A DNA stretch of 64,000 nt, from contig OZ020269.1 of NCBI GenBank assembly GCA_963971225.1, forward strand, positions 98,508,040 to 98,572,039, given 5' to 3'. A model generated the notes under the pieces. The model made no database searches. It saw only the letters and a list, made by a program, of their open reading frames with translations, and was not told the origin of the DNA. The first letter of the stretch is position 1, and every line of letters starts with the position of its first letter. Made by a program: the position numbers and the translations under genes. Shown here piece by piece: positions 35,226 to 47,500 of this stretch. The stretch comes from Melieria omissa. Lineage: Eukaryota; Arthropoda; Insecta; Diptera; Ulidiidae.

Positions 35226-37699
35226 GTTATTTTTTGTTGGCAATTTCTTTTTGCTGGCGAACTTTTTTTCTATATCGTTGTTGTTCGTTTGCGTTGCGTT
35301 TTTTTTTGCGCTGTTTTTCCAGTTGGCCGTGCTTAAACAAATTTCTAGTTTGTTTGATTTTAATTGCAATTTGAAGGTAGCAAAACACTTGCGCGCATCC
35401 AATTTTCTATTTGGTGCTGCAGCTACTGTTGTTGTTGTTGGTGTTGTTGCTTCTCATTCGCAAAATTTTTGCCGATTTTTATGTGCATCTTTTTTTGTTG
35501 GTGGTGTTCATGTTGTGCGCCTTTGCTGTTGTTTTTGGTGTATGTTGAAATGTGTTGTTGTTGTTGCAACAGCGTTGATCATTTGGATGCTTCGTACACT
35601 TGAGAGTTTCATTTCATTTCGCTGCTGCAAACACATACAACTACACAGACTTGCAGTTACACTGACATGCACACAGACACACATTCATACTCACATATGT
35701 GTTCATGAATGTGTGTTTGGGTGTATGTGCCTTTTTCACGGAAATGAAAAAATTTGCCACACTCGTGTCTGTGTATGTGTGCGTGCTGCATTTGCCGTAA
35801 ACTAATATTAGCGCTGCCACGCCCCCTCCACGCTGTGCCGTTGCCTTCACTTAACGCAATCTAAACTCTGCTTCGCGCTTTTCATCATCATTACGACGCC
35901 AGACGCGCCGCTGAGATTTAATTCCGTTAAGCAATGGCGGCGCATCCTTGTTGCATTGGTTTGTTTTGTTGGTTTTCTCTTCAATTATTTTTAAGTTTTA
36001 TTCTATGCTGTTTTTCTAGTTGTTTGATTTCATTTTTGGTTTTTGTTGTTGTTTTCACAATGTGGTTGGCGCAGGTGCCGCGAATTGAATTTGGGAATTT
36101 CCACAACTCTCAAGTGTGCACCGTGGCAGCGTGAATTTCTTGGCATTGCAATGCTGCAATGTTGCTTTGGTGCCAAAACGCGCACTCACACACAAACACA
36201 CACTTACACTGCGTTTTTGCATTGGCAGCGCATTTTTAATTAATAAAATAATTAAATGTGGTCACACGTGACGTATGAGTAATATTTATTGTTGACCATG
36301 CAACATGCAAATTTTTAGTGTGACCTGAGTGGTCTACAACTCATGGAATTTGATTTTATTTTTGGTCTTTAGAATAAGTAGAAATATTTTGAAATAGTTT
36401 GACTATTAAATTTTTGTTATAGTGCTGACTTACAAAAAACCAAGTCCGACAGGGAAATTCCATGACCAGCTGTAAATGTGTAAAAGTTGAAGCCAAAAAC
36501 TATGCAATGAAAATATTTTCATTTAGCAGCAAAGTGCAGTGGGAAATACCAAGAATTCCAACTAGTCATAACTACTAATTTGCTGCACTAAAACCAGCAA
36601 AAACAACAACAACAACACTAACGACAACAAAATATATGCAACACTTATTAAGTGTCGATTTGTGTGTGTGTGTGTGTGCGTTTTTAACTATAGAGAATGT
36701 AAACTTAAAGGAGCCCAAGAAATTTCATAGAAATTTCATCAAAGTACGCTGCCAAGAAAGTAACAACGCTGGGCTCGGCATGCAACCAGTCGCTTCGAAA
36801 GTTTATTATTGATTGAACACTAATTAAGTTTTGCTGCTGTTAAAGTTTAAGTTTCGTTATGGACACTGTCCAGTACACAAATTATGTGGCAACTGCGCGT
36901 TCGAGTCAATAAATACGAGTGCTGCCGCACTGGCCAACGCTCGCACTCCCTCACTACGCAGCCGTACGGTCGGCTGCTGTTGTCTAATGTGTTGCAACAC
37001 AAATTGCAGCGCTGCCAGAGGTCAATTTGCAGCAGCAAACTTTACATTTACAATATTATTGCTTGTGCATACAAGTTTGAGAATTTTCTTTTAGTAGCAG
37101 TTTTTCTTATGATTTTATTAATGTTTTTTGTTTTTGTTGTGTTTTGGTTTCATAACATTTTCAGCTTGAGTGAAACTTAAAAACTTTGTACAATTTGATT
37201 GAAGGCCAAATTGAAAGCACTTTGCGAACATCTTTTGCCACATGTTGGCGAATAATTGGCAATGTTTTTGTGCGAACTTTGGCAATTATAGAGTTTGAGT
37301 TTCTATGAGAGAAAAGATGTGGAAAGGTTTCGGTTACTTAAGTAATGGTTACATCTATCAATTCATATATTAACTCTTTAAAATGATGGAGATTATTGTA
37401 ACTTATTAAGAAATAAAGGCAACTGGATCGGTGAGTGGAACTGTTTTCTTGCACTTTTCGGTATAAATTACTTCTTCAAACTGTACTTCTTTAACTGAAA
37501 ACTGCAGTGTGTTTTAAAGACATTAAAGTTTTCTTGAAATTCATTAACCCGTTAGCTTCTCAACGACCGTTTTTTCAAGACATTTTCGAGCAACTCTGTT
37601 GGTACAAAAATAGTAAAACATGAACAGATTCTGCCAAAAAATTCGTTGTCAAATTGTTTGAGTTTCTAAAACTCGCAATCGGAATTTTATAAAAACGTA
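35226..37699. other. Unassigned sequence, GTT- and CA-rich
   Basis: GTTGTTGTT-type words at 35425-35450 and 35550-35570, CA/TG-rich DNA at 35665-35790, CA at 36181-36205, CAA at 36607-36618, and a TG run at 36662-36680. The 184-codon plus-strand frame here starts at TTG and is made of repeat-driven Cys/Val/Phe codons, so I reject it. A TTAACCCGTTAGCTTCTCAA word lies at 37545-37564, resembling a piggyBac-type end, with no partner. Confidence 0.35.
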
Positions 37700-38850
37700 A
37701 ATTACAAATGTTCATTCATTAATTCGTCCATTTATTCATTCATTCATACATTCATCCATTCATTCATTCATTCATTGCATTCATTGCATTCATTTCATAC
37801 ATTTCATTCATTTCGTACTTCTCATTCATTTCATTCATTTCATTCATTTCATTCATTTCATTCATTTCATTCATTTCATTCATTTTATTCATTTCATTCA
37901 TTTCATTCATTTCATTCATTTCATTCATTTCATTCATTTCATTCATTTCATTCATTTCATTCATTTCATTCATTTCATTCATTTCATTCATTTCATTCAT
38001 TTCATTCATTTCATTCATTTCATTCATTTCATTCATTTCATTCATTTCATTCATTTCATTCATTTCATTCATTTCATTCATTTCATTCATTTCATTCATT
38101 TCATTCATTTCATTCATTTCATTCATTTCATTCATTTCATTCATTTCATTCATTTCATTCATTTCATTCATTTCATTCATTTCATTCATTTCATTCATTT
38201 CATTCATTTCATTCATTTCATTCATTTCATTCATTTCATTCATTTCATTCATTTCATTCATTTCATTCATTTCATTCATTTCATTCATTTCATTCATTTC
38301 ATTCATTTCATTCATTTCATTCATTTCATTCATTTCATTCATTTCATTCATTTCATTCATTTCATTCATTTCATTCATTTCATTCATTTCATTCATTTCA
38401 TTCATTTCATTCATTTCATTCATTTCATTCATTTCATTCATTTCATTCATTTCATTCATTTCATTCATTTCATTCATTTCATTCATTTCATTCATTTCAT
38501 TCATTTCATTCATTTCATTCATTTCATTCATTTCATTCATTTCATTCATTTCATTCATTTCATTCATTTCATTCATTTTATTCATTTTATTCATTTCATT
38601 CATTTCATTAATTTCATTAATTTAATTAATTTCATTAATTTCATTCATTTCATTTCATTCATTTTATTAATTTCATTTCATTCATTTCATTCATATCACT
38701 CATTTCATTCATTTCATTCATTTCACTCATTTCATTCATTTCATTCATTTCATTCTTTTATTCATTTCATTAGGTTCATTAATTTCATTAATTTCATTCA
38801 ATTCATTAATTTCATTCAATTCATTCATTTCATTCATTCCATTCAATCAA
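37700..38850. repeat. Nearly perfect 9-bp minisatellite (CATTCATTT)n
   Basis: A CATTCATTT unit is repeated without visible change for about 75 consecutive copies (about 37889-38576). Less regular CATT/CATTT/TTAATT variants flank it on both sides. Because the period is a multiple of three and the plus strand has no stop word, all plus frames stay open (His-Ser-Phe repeated for 278 codons). The minus strand has one open frame (Met-Asn-Glu). Both are artefacts of the repeat. The purity suggests recent expansion. Confidence 0.95.
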
Positions 38851-38852
38851 TA

Positions 38853-39213
38853 ACAATTTAGACCCAAAAAACACTGGGTGACAACTTTTGCACCACCCTG
38901 TATATTATATATAATCGTTCTTGAGCATAAAAAACTCTTTCATTCATTCATTCACTTATTCGTTCATTAATTCATTCATTCTTTCATTCATTCATTCATT
39001 CATTCATTCATTTATTCATTTATTCATGTATTCATTTATTCATTTATTTATTCACTCATTCATTCATTGACTGATTGATTCATTGATTCTTTCATTCTTT
39101 CATTCATTAAATCATTCATTCATAAACAAATTAGACCCAAAGAACACTGGGTGACAACTTTTGCGTCACCCTGTTTATTATATATAATCATTCTTGAGCA
39201 TCAAAAACTCTTT
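38853..39213. repeat. Duplicated 88-bp block separated by ATTC repeats
   Basis: An ~88-bp block runs TTAGACCCAAA.AACACTGGG, TGACAACTTTTGC.CC, ACCCTGT.TATTATATATAA and CTTGAGCAT.AAAAACTCTTT. It occurs at 38853-38940 and again at 39126-39213, offset by 273 bp, with degenerate ATTC repeats between. The second copy holds a 7-bp inverted pair, GGGTGAC...GTCACCC. This is a larger tandem unit that includes the microsatellite. Confidence 0.85.
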
Positions 39214-39215
39214 AC

Positions 39216-41500
39216 AAAACCGCTACAATCATTCCAGAATATTGATTCATTGAAAGTAATGATCAAAGTGTATGACTGTAATGTTGCAACAACAACACAG
39301 CCGGTAATAACTTCGTTTCAATGCATAACCTATCAATTTGCTTTAAACAAAAATAATTCATTCATTTAAACTCTCACAACTTACCTCTAAATTGAATAGA
39401 AATAAAATAAAAATCAATTTAATTGGCATTTATTTAAAATTCAAACACAAAATGCCACAATGGCTTTCGCATCGAAGATGGAAATGAATAAAAAAAAAAT
39501 CACGTATACCACACGTTGTGCCATGCATGGCCAGGAAACTTTGATTTTATTGCATTCGTAGTAAATGAATTGCGCTCAAATGTCGAAGAAAATTGAAGAA
39601 GAAGCAACGCTGATTTAATAACTTCAATTAAAACTTATTAAAAACAACACATAGCCAACTACATATGTACAAACGATACAGAGAGAGCGAAAGAGACGAC
39701 AAGTAATAATGCAAAGGAAAATGTTGAGAATTTCGTTTGGCAATTTATGAAAATGCAGAAAATTTGACCAGTGCTGGGTGAGTGCATCGAAGACTGCCAG
39801 TAAACTTAAGAACAAGTTTGCTGCTGTACATATATGTGCGTGTTTGTGTGTGTGTGAGTGCTGTATACGTGATTAAAAAGTTTTAACGCACACCAGCACA
39901 CAGCCATAAGCAGACAATAAAAATGCACTTGTACACATAAGCAAGTATTGTTTGTATGTATAGCATGGCATATTTGCATGTGTGTGCATAAGTGTGTGTG
40001 TGTGTTTGCTTGTATGCACTTAATAACTTTTGCATACTTTTGTGCATTTCGTAGAAAATTTTCTTTTCATATTTTAGCAATTTCCTAATACAACTTTTAT
40101 TATAAGCAAGCGCACACATGGCGACATACAAACGCATACGTATGTGCATGTGTATGTGTGTGTACATATGCACAAACATTCGATTACATAAAAGCAAAAT
40201 CAATTTGTGAAAGTTTTTCAACAAGCAATGGCACAGTGGGTCGGCCAGGGGGCAGGCAGCAGAAATAAAAACTTTTTAATATAATTGCCGCACCCACACA
40301 CACACACATGCACATGCACGTACTATACACTGTGGCACGATGTGTGAACTGACCGTACGTGCATTGGTCAAGAAGTTGTTTGGCTGCAAAGAAATCGCCA
40401 GCCAACGCAACAAGCAATAAGCAACACAAGCAAATAAACCCGAACGTTGGCAAAACGAGAAGAAAGCCCAAAGTATTTATTGGCAACTTATTGCTTGTTT
40501 GTTGGTTGCTCAATGCACTCGATGTGCCGGGTGGTGTTGGTGTAAAGTGTAAGTTGAGTGAAGTCGAGTGTGGCCATGGCAACCGCTCGAAATTGAAAGG
40601 CAAAGTAATGAAGTGCGACTTGAGCACATTTTTGGACTTAGAGCAATTAGAAGACAATTTGTTGTTGTTGTTGTTGCTGTTGTTGGAGTTTCTCTGCGTT
40701 ACTTTAAACGTCAAAGGCGTATTGACTGCGCTGCCATATTTTCAGCGCAAACAACAACCGATTCCTTGCTGTACAATGGGGCGTATGAGTGATCAGCAAT
40801 TCGATGCTGTGTGAAGCTGCGTATGAAGCTGCAGTTAGATGTTTTTGTTTAGCAATAAATTAAAGGCTCATTAATGACAAGTGATGGTGAAAGTTTTAAC
40901 AAACATATTGTTAATTATAATAAGAATTAAAAAAAATTTATGTAAAGAAGAATTAGACAAAAAATTCAGTTGAAAAAAAAATAGATTCTTTTAAAAATAA
41001 GTCTGAGTAATAAAAATATAATAAATTAATAAGAATCATAAAAAAGCCTAGTTTAGTAAAAAAAATTATAATAATACAAATTTTAGTTTCTCCGTATTTA
41101 AAAAGTTTCAAAAGAAAGATGTTTTGAATGAAAATTTTTTGAAATCATTACAAATACGAACAGTGTGAGCATTTGTAAACAACTTAGACTCCGATTTTTG
41201 TTGGCATTAATTGTTGGTCGATGTCTTGTGATGAGTTTTATCTGTTGGTGTAGTAAACAGAATTCGATTACTTTTCCAATAAATAGCTTTAGTAATCTGT
41301 ATTTCGAGTTGCATAAGTGCAATCAGGTTAAGCTAGATGGCTTTAGAAAGCTAAGATCTTGTACAATAAAAACTTCTCTGACAATTTTGTGATTGCTTAA
41401 CTCGGTTTTGTTTGAGCTCTGGTCAAAATTGGACTCAAATTATGAGAAAAGGCACGGTTGCAGTTTTTCTCTGAAGCCATGCAACTTAAAATGTAAATAA
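39216..41500. other. Unassigned sequence
   Basis: A TG/CA-rich stretch at 39835-40170 and 40292-40318, a GTT run at 40660-40684, otherwise AT-rich. The 151-codon plus-strand frame at 40359-40814 has no ATG for its first 83 codons and includes a Leu run from the GTT repeat. I do not accept it. Confidence 0.35.
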
Positions 41501-44330
41501 TGTTTATGTTCGTCTTACTGTAACAGCCAATCACACTAAAGTTTGGTTTCATCAATTCTGGTCCGGCAATTCTTATGTCAAAGGTGCGCCATTCTCTTCA
41601 AGGCGAACTGTGGAAATTGTCTATAAATTTATGAAAATCACCGAGTTCGACAGAAATTGTTTCGATTGTCCAGGCTTTTAAGCGCTTAAAACCGCTTAAG
41701 CTTATCAAATGATTCGTCTGTGAGATAGAAGCTCACTAAAAGCTAAAAATTATTAAATTATTGTCATTTTCGTATTCTGTGGCTCAAGATTGGTCTAGCA
41801 AATACTTTTGATTTTAAGACAGCTTGACTGTCCTGAAACTTTTATCTACATTCTATCCCACTAAATATTGCTACTTCGTTGGCAGCGATCAATTAGATCT
41901 CTGAAATAACTTCTGAAAATTTCAAGTAGGTTTTTGGTTTGTTGATCAACTCGTTGATCTTAATACCTTCATCCAAAGTTTTTAAAAGTAAGTTTCGTCA
42001 GTCTTTAGCTGAAGAATACCTTGAAACTGGTCTCGTTCAAAACACATATCCAACTTTTATTAACTAAACTGTCGTCGATTGCTTCTTAGAAACAACCCAC
42101 TGCCACTTGGTAGGCCGACGAACGCCCATAGACTCTCTATTGGCTCTCTCGGAAACCATTTTTGCTTGCTTGGTCGACTGATTTATCTCATATTTCATTC
42201 CGGCCTCTTACAAACCCAGCATTACCTTTTTTATGATTAATGCCCCCATTTATTGTCACTTTGATGGTTGATGATGGAATGATATTTTGTCCTCTAAGAA
42301 CTTTTTTATTGATCCACCATCCTAGTGGCTTCTTCCAAGTAACTTTTTGTCACTTTGTGTGTTTATGAGTGCCTATACATAGTTTACTGATCTCCTAGAA
42401 GCATGCATTCTCACTCTAATGAACTATCAGCACACTTAGATTAGATATTAAAAAATACACGTATTATACATTTCTGGCTCTGAGACTTTCTGTAGGTTTA
42501 TTACAAACCACTTATTGCCACTACAGTACAGAAACCACATATTGTCAGGTCAGAACCCATATAAAGTATTTTTCTTTATTTGGCAATTTATTGATTTATC
42601 AGCGTACTTCGAACTCATTCTTAATTCACACAAACAACGTTTTATCCTTTATTTCTATTCATTAAGGCACATAAAATCTCTTAAAGTCTATATGGCAGCA
42701 TAAAGTTCAATGAAGCTGATGTCTGATTAGCATTATGAGACTTCCTACTAGTCTTCGATAAGCTACAGGGTAGCTGAAATTGGACTGGTCCAAGTGTAGT
42801 TCTCCACTCGTTACTTGGCAGACATATACTATATGACCTCAGAACCGACTCGTTTCCTTGCAGCAAACTCACCCGTTTAACGTGACGATGTCCTAGGCGA
42901 CAGTCAATTGTCCCCGTCTGCATCCATTTGCAACTAATTAAAAGTCAGTCCGAAGTAAAACAGTTTCTAGACCAGTTGCAAAGCGAGTAGTTTGGATGGG
43001 TTAGTTTATTATGGGTTAGTTCTCTAACCAGTTGAATTTTATAAAGGAAAATAAAACAATGAAATTTTTAGACATTAATTATTATTTTAAATTATTATTT
43101 TATTTTAATTTAATTATTTTAAAAATATTATTAAAACAACAAAAATTCATTGCAATTAAAAAAGAATATTGGTGCACGTAAAGATGAACCAAGATGAACT
43201 TCGAATTGTTGACACACTTCTGCCGGAACTGTTTGGGGCCTGACGCAATACCACATCCTGACTTCGCCTGCAATAAATAAATAAATTGAAGAATAATTTC
43301 ATAAATAAATAAATAAATATATTAATATACACCCTTCAGCTGCTGCGGCAAGTCTTTGCTTCATGCAACTACGCAAAATTTTAACTGAAATTATTCAAGG
43401 CAAAACGTGCAAATCGAGCGAACTTCGAGTCATAGAAACAGACATGTTTGAAAAATGCAAGCATTTCTACGTTGATGTGGTAACAAAAGTATCGAAAGAT
43501 CAGCCCTAACCGTATTTTTTGTTTCTCTCACCTCTGTTTCATTTTTCTCATTTTTATGTGCTCTTCTCGCCTATGAACGCGCACACAGAACGTGAACGAT
43601 TAGACGCGAACTGACTGACTTCTGCATCCGCTGACAGCTACTTTGACAACTAGTTGTCCAATTGACTTACAAAAAACCAATTGAAACCAATGAGTTTTGG
43701 GAACTAGTTGTCTGTATGTTCAAACTTCTGCATGCTTTTCTCAGATACCACTTATCTTCTACTGGACTTGAATCTTATCTATACAGGGGCTTCTAGAAAC
43801 CACGTATCGTCACTCCAATGATTAATGAGCTCCCTTCATCTCATTCTAACTTAATTCAAATTACATATTATCATTTTTTACTTAACAGTGCCCTGAGGTA
43901 TTCTACTGGTCTATAAAAGACCATTTAGTGTTATTTGGGAGATGCCTGATCTGTAAAAAGGCATTTTCTACTGGCCTTTTAGAAACTACCTGCTGACACT
44001 CTATTAGTTTTATAGCTTCATAGAAGCTACTTTTGTCCATTTTGTTGGTTGATCAGCGCCTTTGAACTTACAACTAGTTCCATATAAGTCACGTATAGCC
44101 GTTTTGTTGGTAAGCAATTTTTTTTAACGATCTAGCGCCCTTGGACTTACAATTTGCTTCATAGAAGCCTTATATAACCTTTTTGTTGGTTGATCAGCGA
44201 TTTCAAATCATTTAATGTTGTTGCAGAGATCTCGTTTTCCGTTTGATCAGCGCTTTAAAATCATTTAATGAGATCTCGTTTTCTCAACCAAGAAAGTATA
44301 TTGAATATAGTTTATGGAGACTTGTAGTAG
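41500..44330. repeat. Very degenerate tandem repeat tract
   Basis: Words such as TTATTGTCACTTTGATGGTTGA, TTGTTGGTTGATCAGCG, TCTAGAAACCAC and CTTACAACTAGTTCCATA recur at irregular spacing. The clearest part is about 43900-44330, where TTTTGTTGGTTGATCAGCGCC-like units return every ~70-90 bp and ATCATTTAATG..GAGATCTCGTTTTC is duplicated at the end. Between 43000 and 43700 the tract is interrupted by non-repetitive sequence (see the candidate small gene). Confidence 0.4.
43150..43510. other. Possible small spliced gene, strand unresolved
   Basis: Unlike its surroundings this block is mixed in composition. On the minus strand a short ORF starts at ATG 43364 (MKQRLAAAAEG), meets a GT at 43332 or 43330, then a 63-65-bp T/A-rich interval ending TTATTTATTGCAG at 43268, and resumes open. 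With the second donor the joined frame continues CEVRMWYCVRPQTVPAEV for about 55 residues. The interval has the size and acceptor of a short fly intron. Upstream on that strand, TCAGTCAGTTCGCG (about 43607-43620) resembles an initiator. On the plus strand a 56-codon frame (43339-43506, stop 43507-43509) is also protein-like (QLRKILTEIIQGKT...). Only one strand, if either, is real. No domain is recognised. Confidence 0.2.
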
Positions 44331-44459
44331 CAACGCCAGAATGACAATAAAGAATGCAACCAGGGGCGAATTATTACTAGTACTGAATATTACTCATACG
44401 CCAAGTAAGCCAATTACTTTAGTATATTATATTATTTAATTTTTAAGCATTTTACAAAT

Positions 44460-44575
44460 CAGGGGCGTAGCCAGAACTTGGTCTTGGGGGCTTAAAAAAT
44501 GTTTTTAATTCAATTTTGTGCTTTTGAACGAAAACTGTACTTTTCAAATAGGACAATTTCTTCGGGCGCCATCTG
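44460..44575 (+). mobile_element. hAT-like MITE remnant, 116 bp
   Basis: Left end CAGGGGCGTAGCCAGAAC at 44460. The right end, read reversed from 44575, is CAGATGGCGCCCGAAG. Both are CAGNGGCG-type termini. Its length equals that of the better-preserved copy at 57957-58072. I see no convincing 8-bp target duplication here. Confidence 0.5.
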
Positions 44576-47500
44576 CATGTGACTTAGTGTGTTGGAAAGG
44601 GATACCAAAGCGTAAAATTCCAATGTGGGACCTGATATGCTCAGCCTGCTTGAGAACATGCTCGCGCGATGCTGGAGCAAACTTGTAAAACATTTTTGTA
44701 TTTAAAGTGACATGGTGTTTGTATCATTGGTAACAAATCAGCGTAGAATAATGAGCCAATGTTATTTTTTTATTCTCAACTTGGCAAAACTTTTCCTTAA
44801 ATATTCCAATTAATAAGTCAAGTTTATGTTGATTGTACCCAGCTACCGTGCTAGTTTTTTAATTCATGTGTTGTATAAGTGATTTAAAAACATCGTCCTC
44901 GCAAATGATTACCAAAAATGTTGTTCAATCGAAATTTGTGATCATTGCAATTTCCATCACCACTATGCGTGAATTCATCAAAATTCATCTTCAGAATCAT
45001 CATCAGAATCTTAAATGAAACTCTTGAGGATGGATTTAAGCATTTCAACAACAAATTTATTGCATTTTAACTGAAGATTTCGATATTAAAAAGTTTGTGT
45101 GCGGTTTGTTTTATACAAGTTGACTGACGTTATTTTATGGATCTATACTTGCGACTGATTTTTTGACTGAAAGTTGAATTTTAACCATCAACCACTTTCT
45201 GTATTCTTAACATTCGATACTGTGTGACTTTCAGGGTTTAGAAAAAATATATTTGCCTATGAAAAGAAAGCGTTTTAAGGACGTAGAAGTCATTCAATAG
45301 GTTTTTGCTGATATCCTAAAGGATATTTCTAGGATAATCTAAAACATTCATAGACACATATTTAGTCTAAAGAAAAAAACAACCATATTGGATTTGCCCA
45401 AAAAATTTTATGTTTTGTTTTAATTTTTTTCAGATATTTAAACGTGAAAAGACCATTTTGCTTGTGTAGCAACGCACATACCATGCATGGTGATTAAACA
45501 TTTTGATTAATAAAAGGAAGATGGTTCTGACACCCAACGCTAAAAAAAAAAAATTTGGAAAAATTGCTAAACATTTATATTTTTATCAAAGCAATTAAAT
45601 CAGTAAAATAAAAATTTTTTACTGTAAGTTATACAGGAAAGAAAAGATGTCCTCATCAAATTGATTCAGCTGAATCATTCCTCTCTTGACAAACTCGTTT
45701 ACGCCACTCATTTTCCTCCTTTTTAAAACAAGCTGAATATTTGCGAATTATTTTCTTTTTACTATTTTTAGTAAACACTGAAAGGTGTTTGCCAAAAATG
45801 GCCAATTTAGCAAAGTTAAAAAAAAAATGCTTAAAGTTCCTTTCAACTGAAAATGCTGCTCGAAAATGAAATGACGCCTTTTCAAAATTTTTACTTACGC
45901 TCGAGGCATGAAGGAAAAAAATGAATAATTCTGTAGAAAACGCGCAATTGAAGTATTGACCAACAACAAAAAAAGCCAACATTCCATACAAAATATGCCA
46001 GAAGCAGCGCCGAGCCAAAGCGAAACGCCAACAGTAGAGAAAAAAGTAGAAGTATAGTAGTAGTAGAGAGAAGGGGCAAAAAACGAGACTCCGGGGCACA
46101 TGGGTGAACGCTGCTGGCAAGAGGTCAAGGGAGGTGTGCAAATTGCACATAGGCGAAAAATAAATTCAAAATAAAACATTCGAGAAATAACGCGTAGAAA
46201 TGACATAAATGGGCAACGCGCTTTGCAACCTCAACTCGACTCGACTCTCAGCTGCTGGTAGCAAACTGCTGTCTGCCTGTGTGTGTCTTCGAACGCTGCG
46301 GCAGTTGTGGAAACTTCGATTTGTGTACAGGCGGCAGCGCGAGACTTAAATGTTTCGCGCGCTTTCATAATAAATTTGCAGCCTTAAAAAAAAACAAACA
46401 TAAAAAGAATTAAAATCAAATAAAACAAAAGTGTAGAAAAAAATGCAAGCAAAATAGTCAAACGCAAATTTTTGCAAAATAAAAATTTTGCCAAAAACGT
46501 TGAACGTCGGTTGGTGGGCGCCACTCGACAGTGGACATTGGCCGCGGGCAATGGCACTCACGTGTGCGGCCCGCTGAGCACTGCTGGCGTTGAATTTTTC
46601 GGCGCCGCATACGCGTCATTTCTTTTATTTGTTTGTTGGTTTTGTGCGCCTAAAAACAAACTAAAAAATTTGGCAAACCAAACACATACACACATACATA
46701 GTTATGTACATACAGAATGAGAGATATGAAATTGGCGCTGCGGCGTAGTATACTTTTAGGCGCTGGCCTGTGTGCGCACTTGTGCTTTGGTGCTTCATCA
46801 GCGAGCGTGTGTGTTGGTTTTCGTGGGAGGGTAAGAAAACGTTGCTGGTGTGTGTGTGTTTTGAATGTGTCTATGTGTGTGTGTGTGTGTGATATGTCAG
46901 GCAGTGTGGGGCAGCGGCGCAGACTCAAATTAATGCGAATTTGTGTGCACGTCAAGTACGTATTTCGCGTTAAGTTTGGCGAAAAAAATGCGCAAATGTT
47001 TGCTCACACTACGAGTTGGTGGACTGGCAATTGTCAGCGCCAGCGGCAGCGCCAGAAAAATTCGAACCAAGGAAAGCCACACAGAGTGTGAGAGTGAGAG
47101 AGAGAGCGGGTGAAAGATGGCGCGTACTGGCCGCAAAACAGTCTAAAATGCTGGTTCGCTTCGGTGTTGCTTCAATTGCTGACTGCTGACCGCTGTATGG
47201 CTGTTGTTGTTGTTGTTGTTTTGGTTGTTGTTTCTACTTGTTTTTGGGGCCAACGCAGCCCACCTGTCTATGCCGCTTGATGGATGGTTATTATGTGTTG
47301 TTGTTGTTCGCGCGTTCATGTGTTGGCCGCGAGACTTGCACTCCAACTGCTCTGTGCCACTTTCATCTCACTCTCGGCAGTTATTTTAACGGTCCAGCTT
47401 GTTGGTCACTGTTGTTAGTCTAAATTGTGTGTGTGTGTGTAAGTGAGTGGTAGTGAGTGGGGTTTTTGGACGCTTTTTGTGCCACATATAAATGCCAACA

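Noticed and set aside
35251..35805. 184-codon plus-strand frame
   Set aside because: Starts at TTG, and the first usable ATG is far downstream. The Cys/Val run comes from GTT and TGC repeats and the His/Thr run from CA repeats.
37764..38611. Met-Asn-Glu (minus) and His-Ser-Phe (plus) repeat ORFs of ~279 codons
   Set aside because: Direct translation of a pure 9-bp minisatellite. The period is divisible by three, so open frames are inevitable.
40359..40814. 151-codon plus-strand frame
   Set aside because: Starts at GTG with no ATG in its first 83 codons. Contains a Leu run from the GTT repeat. No domain or splice signal.
45656..46150. 164-codon minus-strand frame starting with ATG
   Set aside because: Hydrophobic, Phe/Leu-rich first half and Lys/Phe-rich second half typical of AT-rich chance frames. 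No recognised domain or splice signal. Left uncalled, though transcript data could reopen it.
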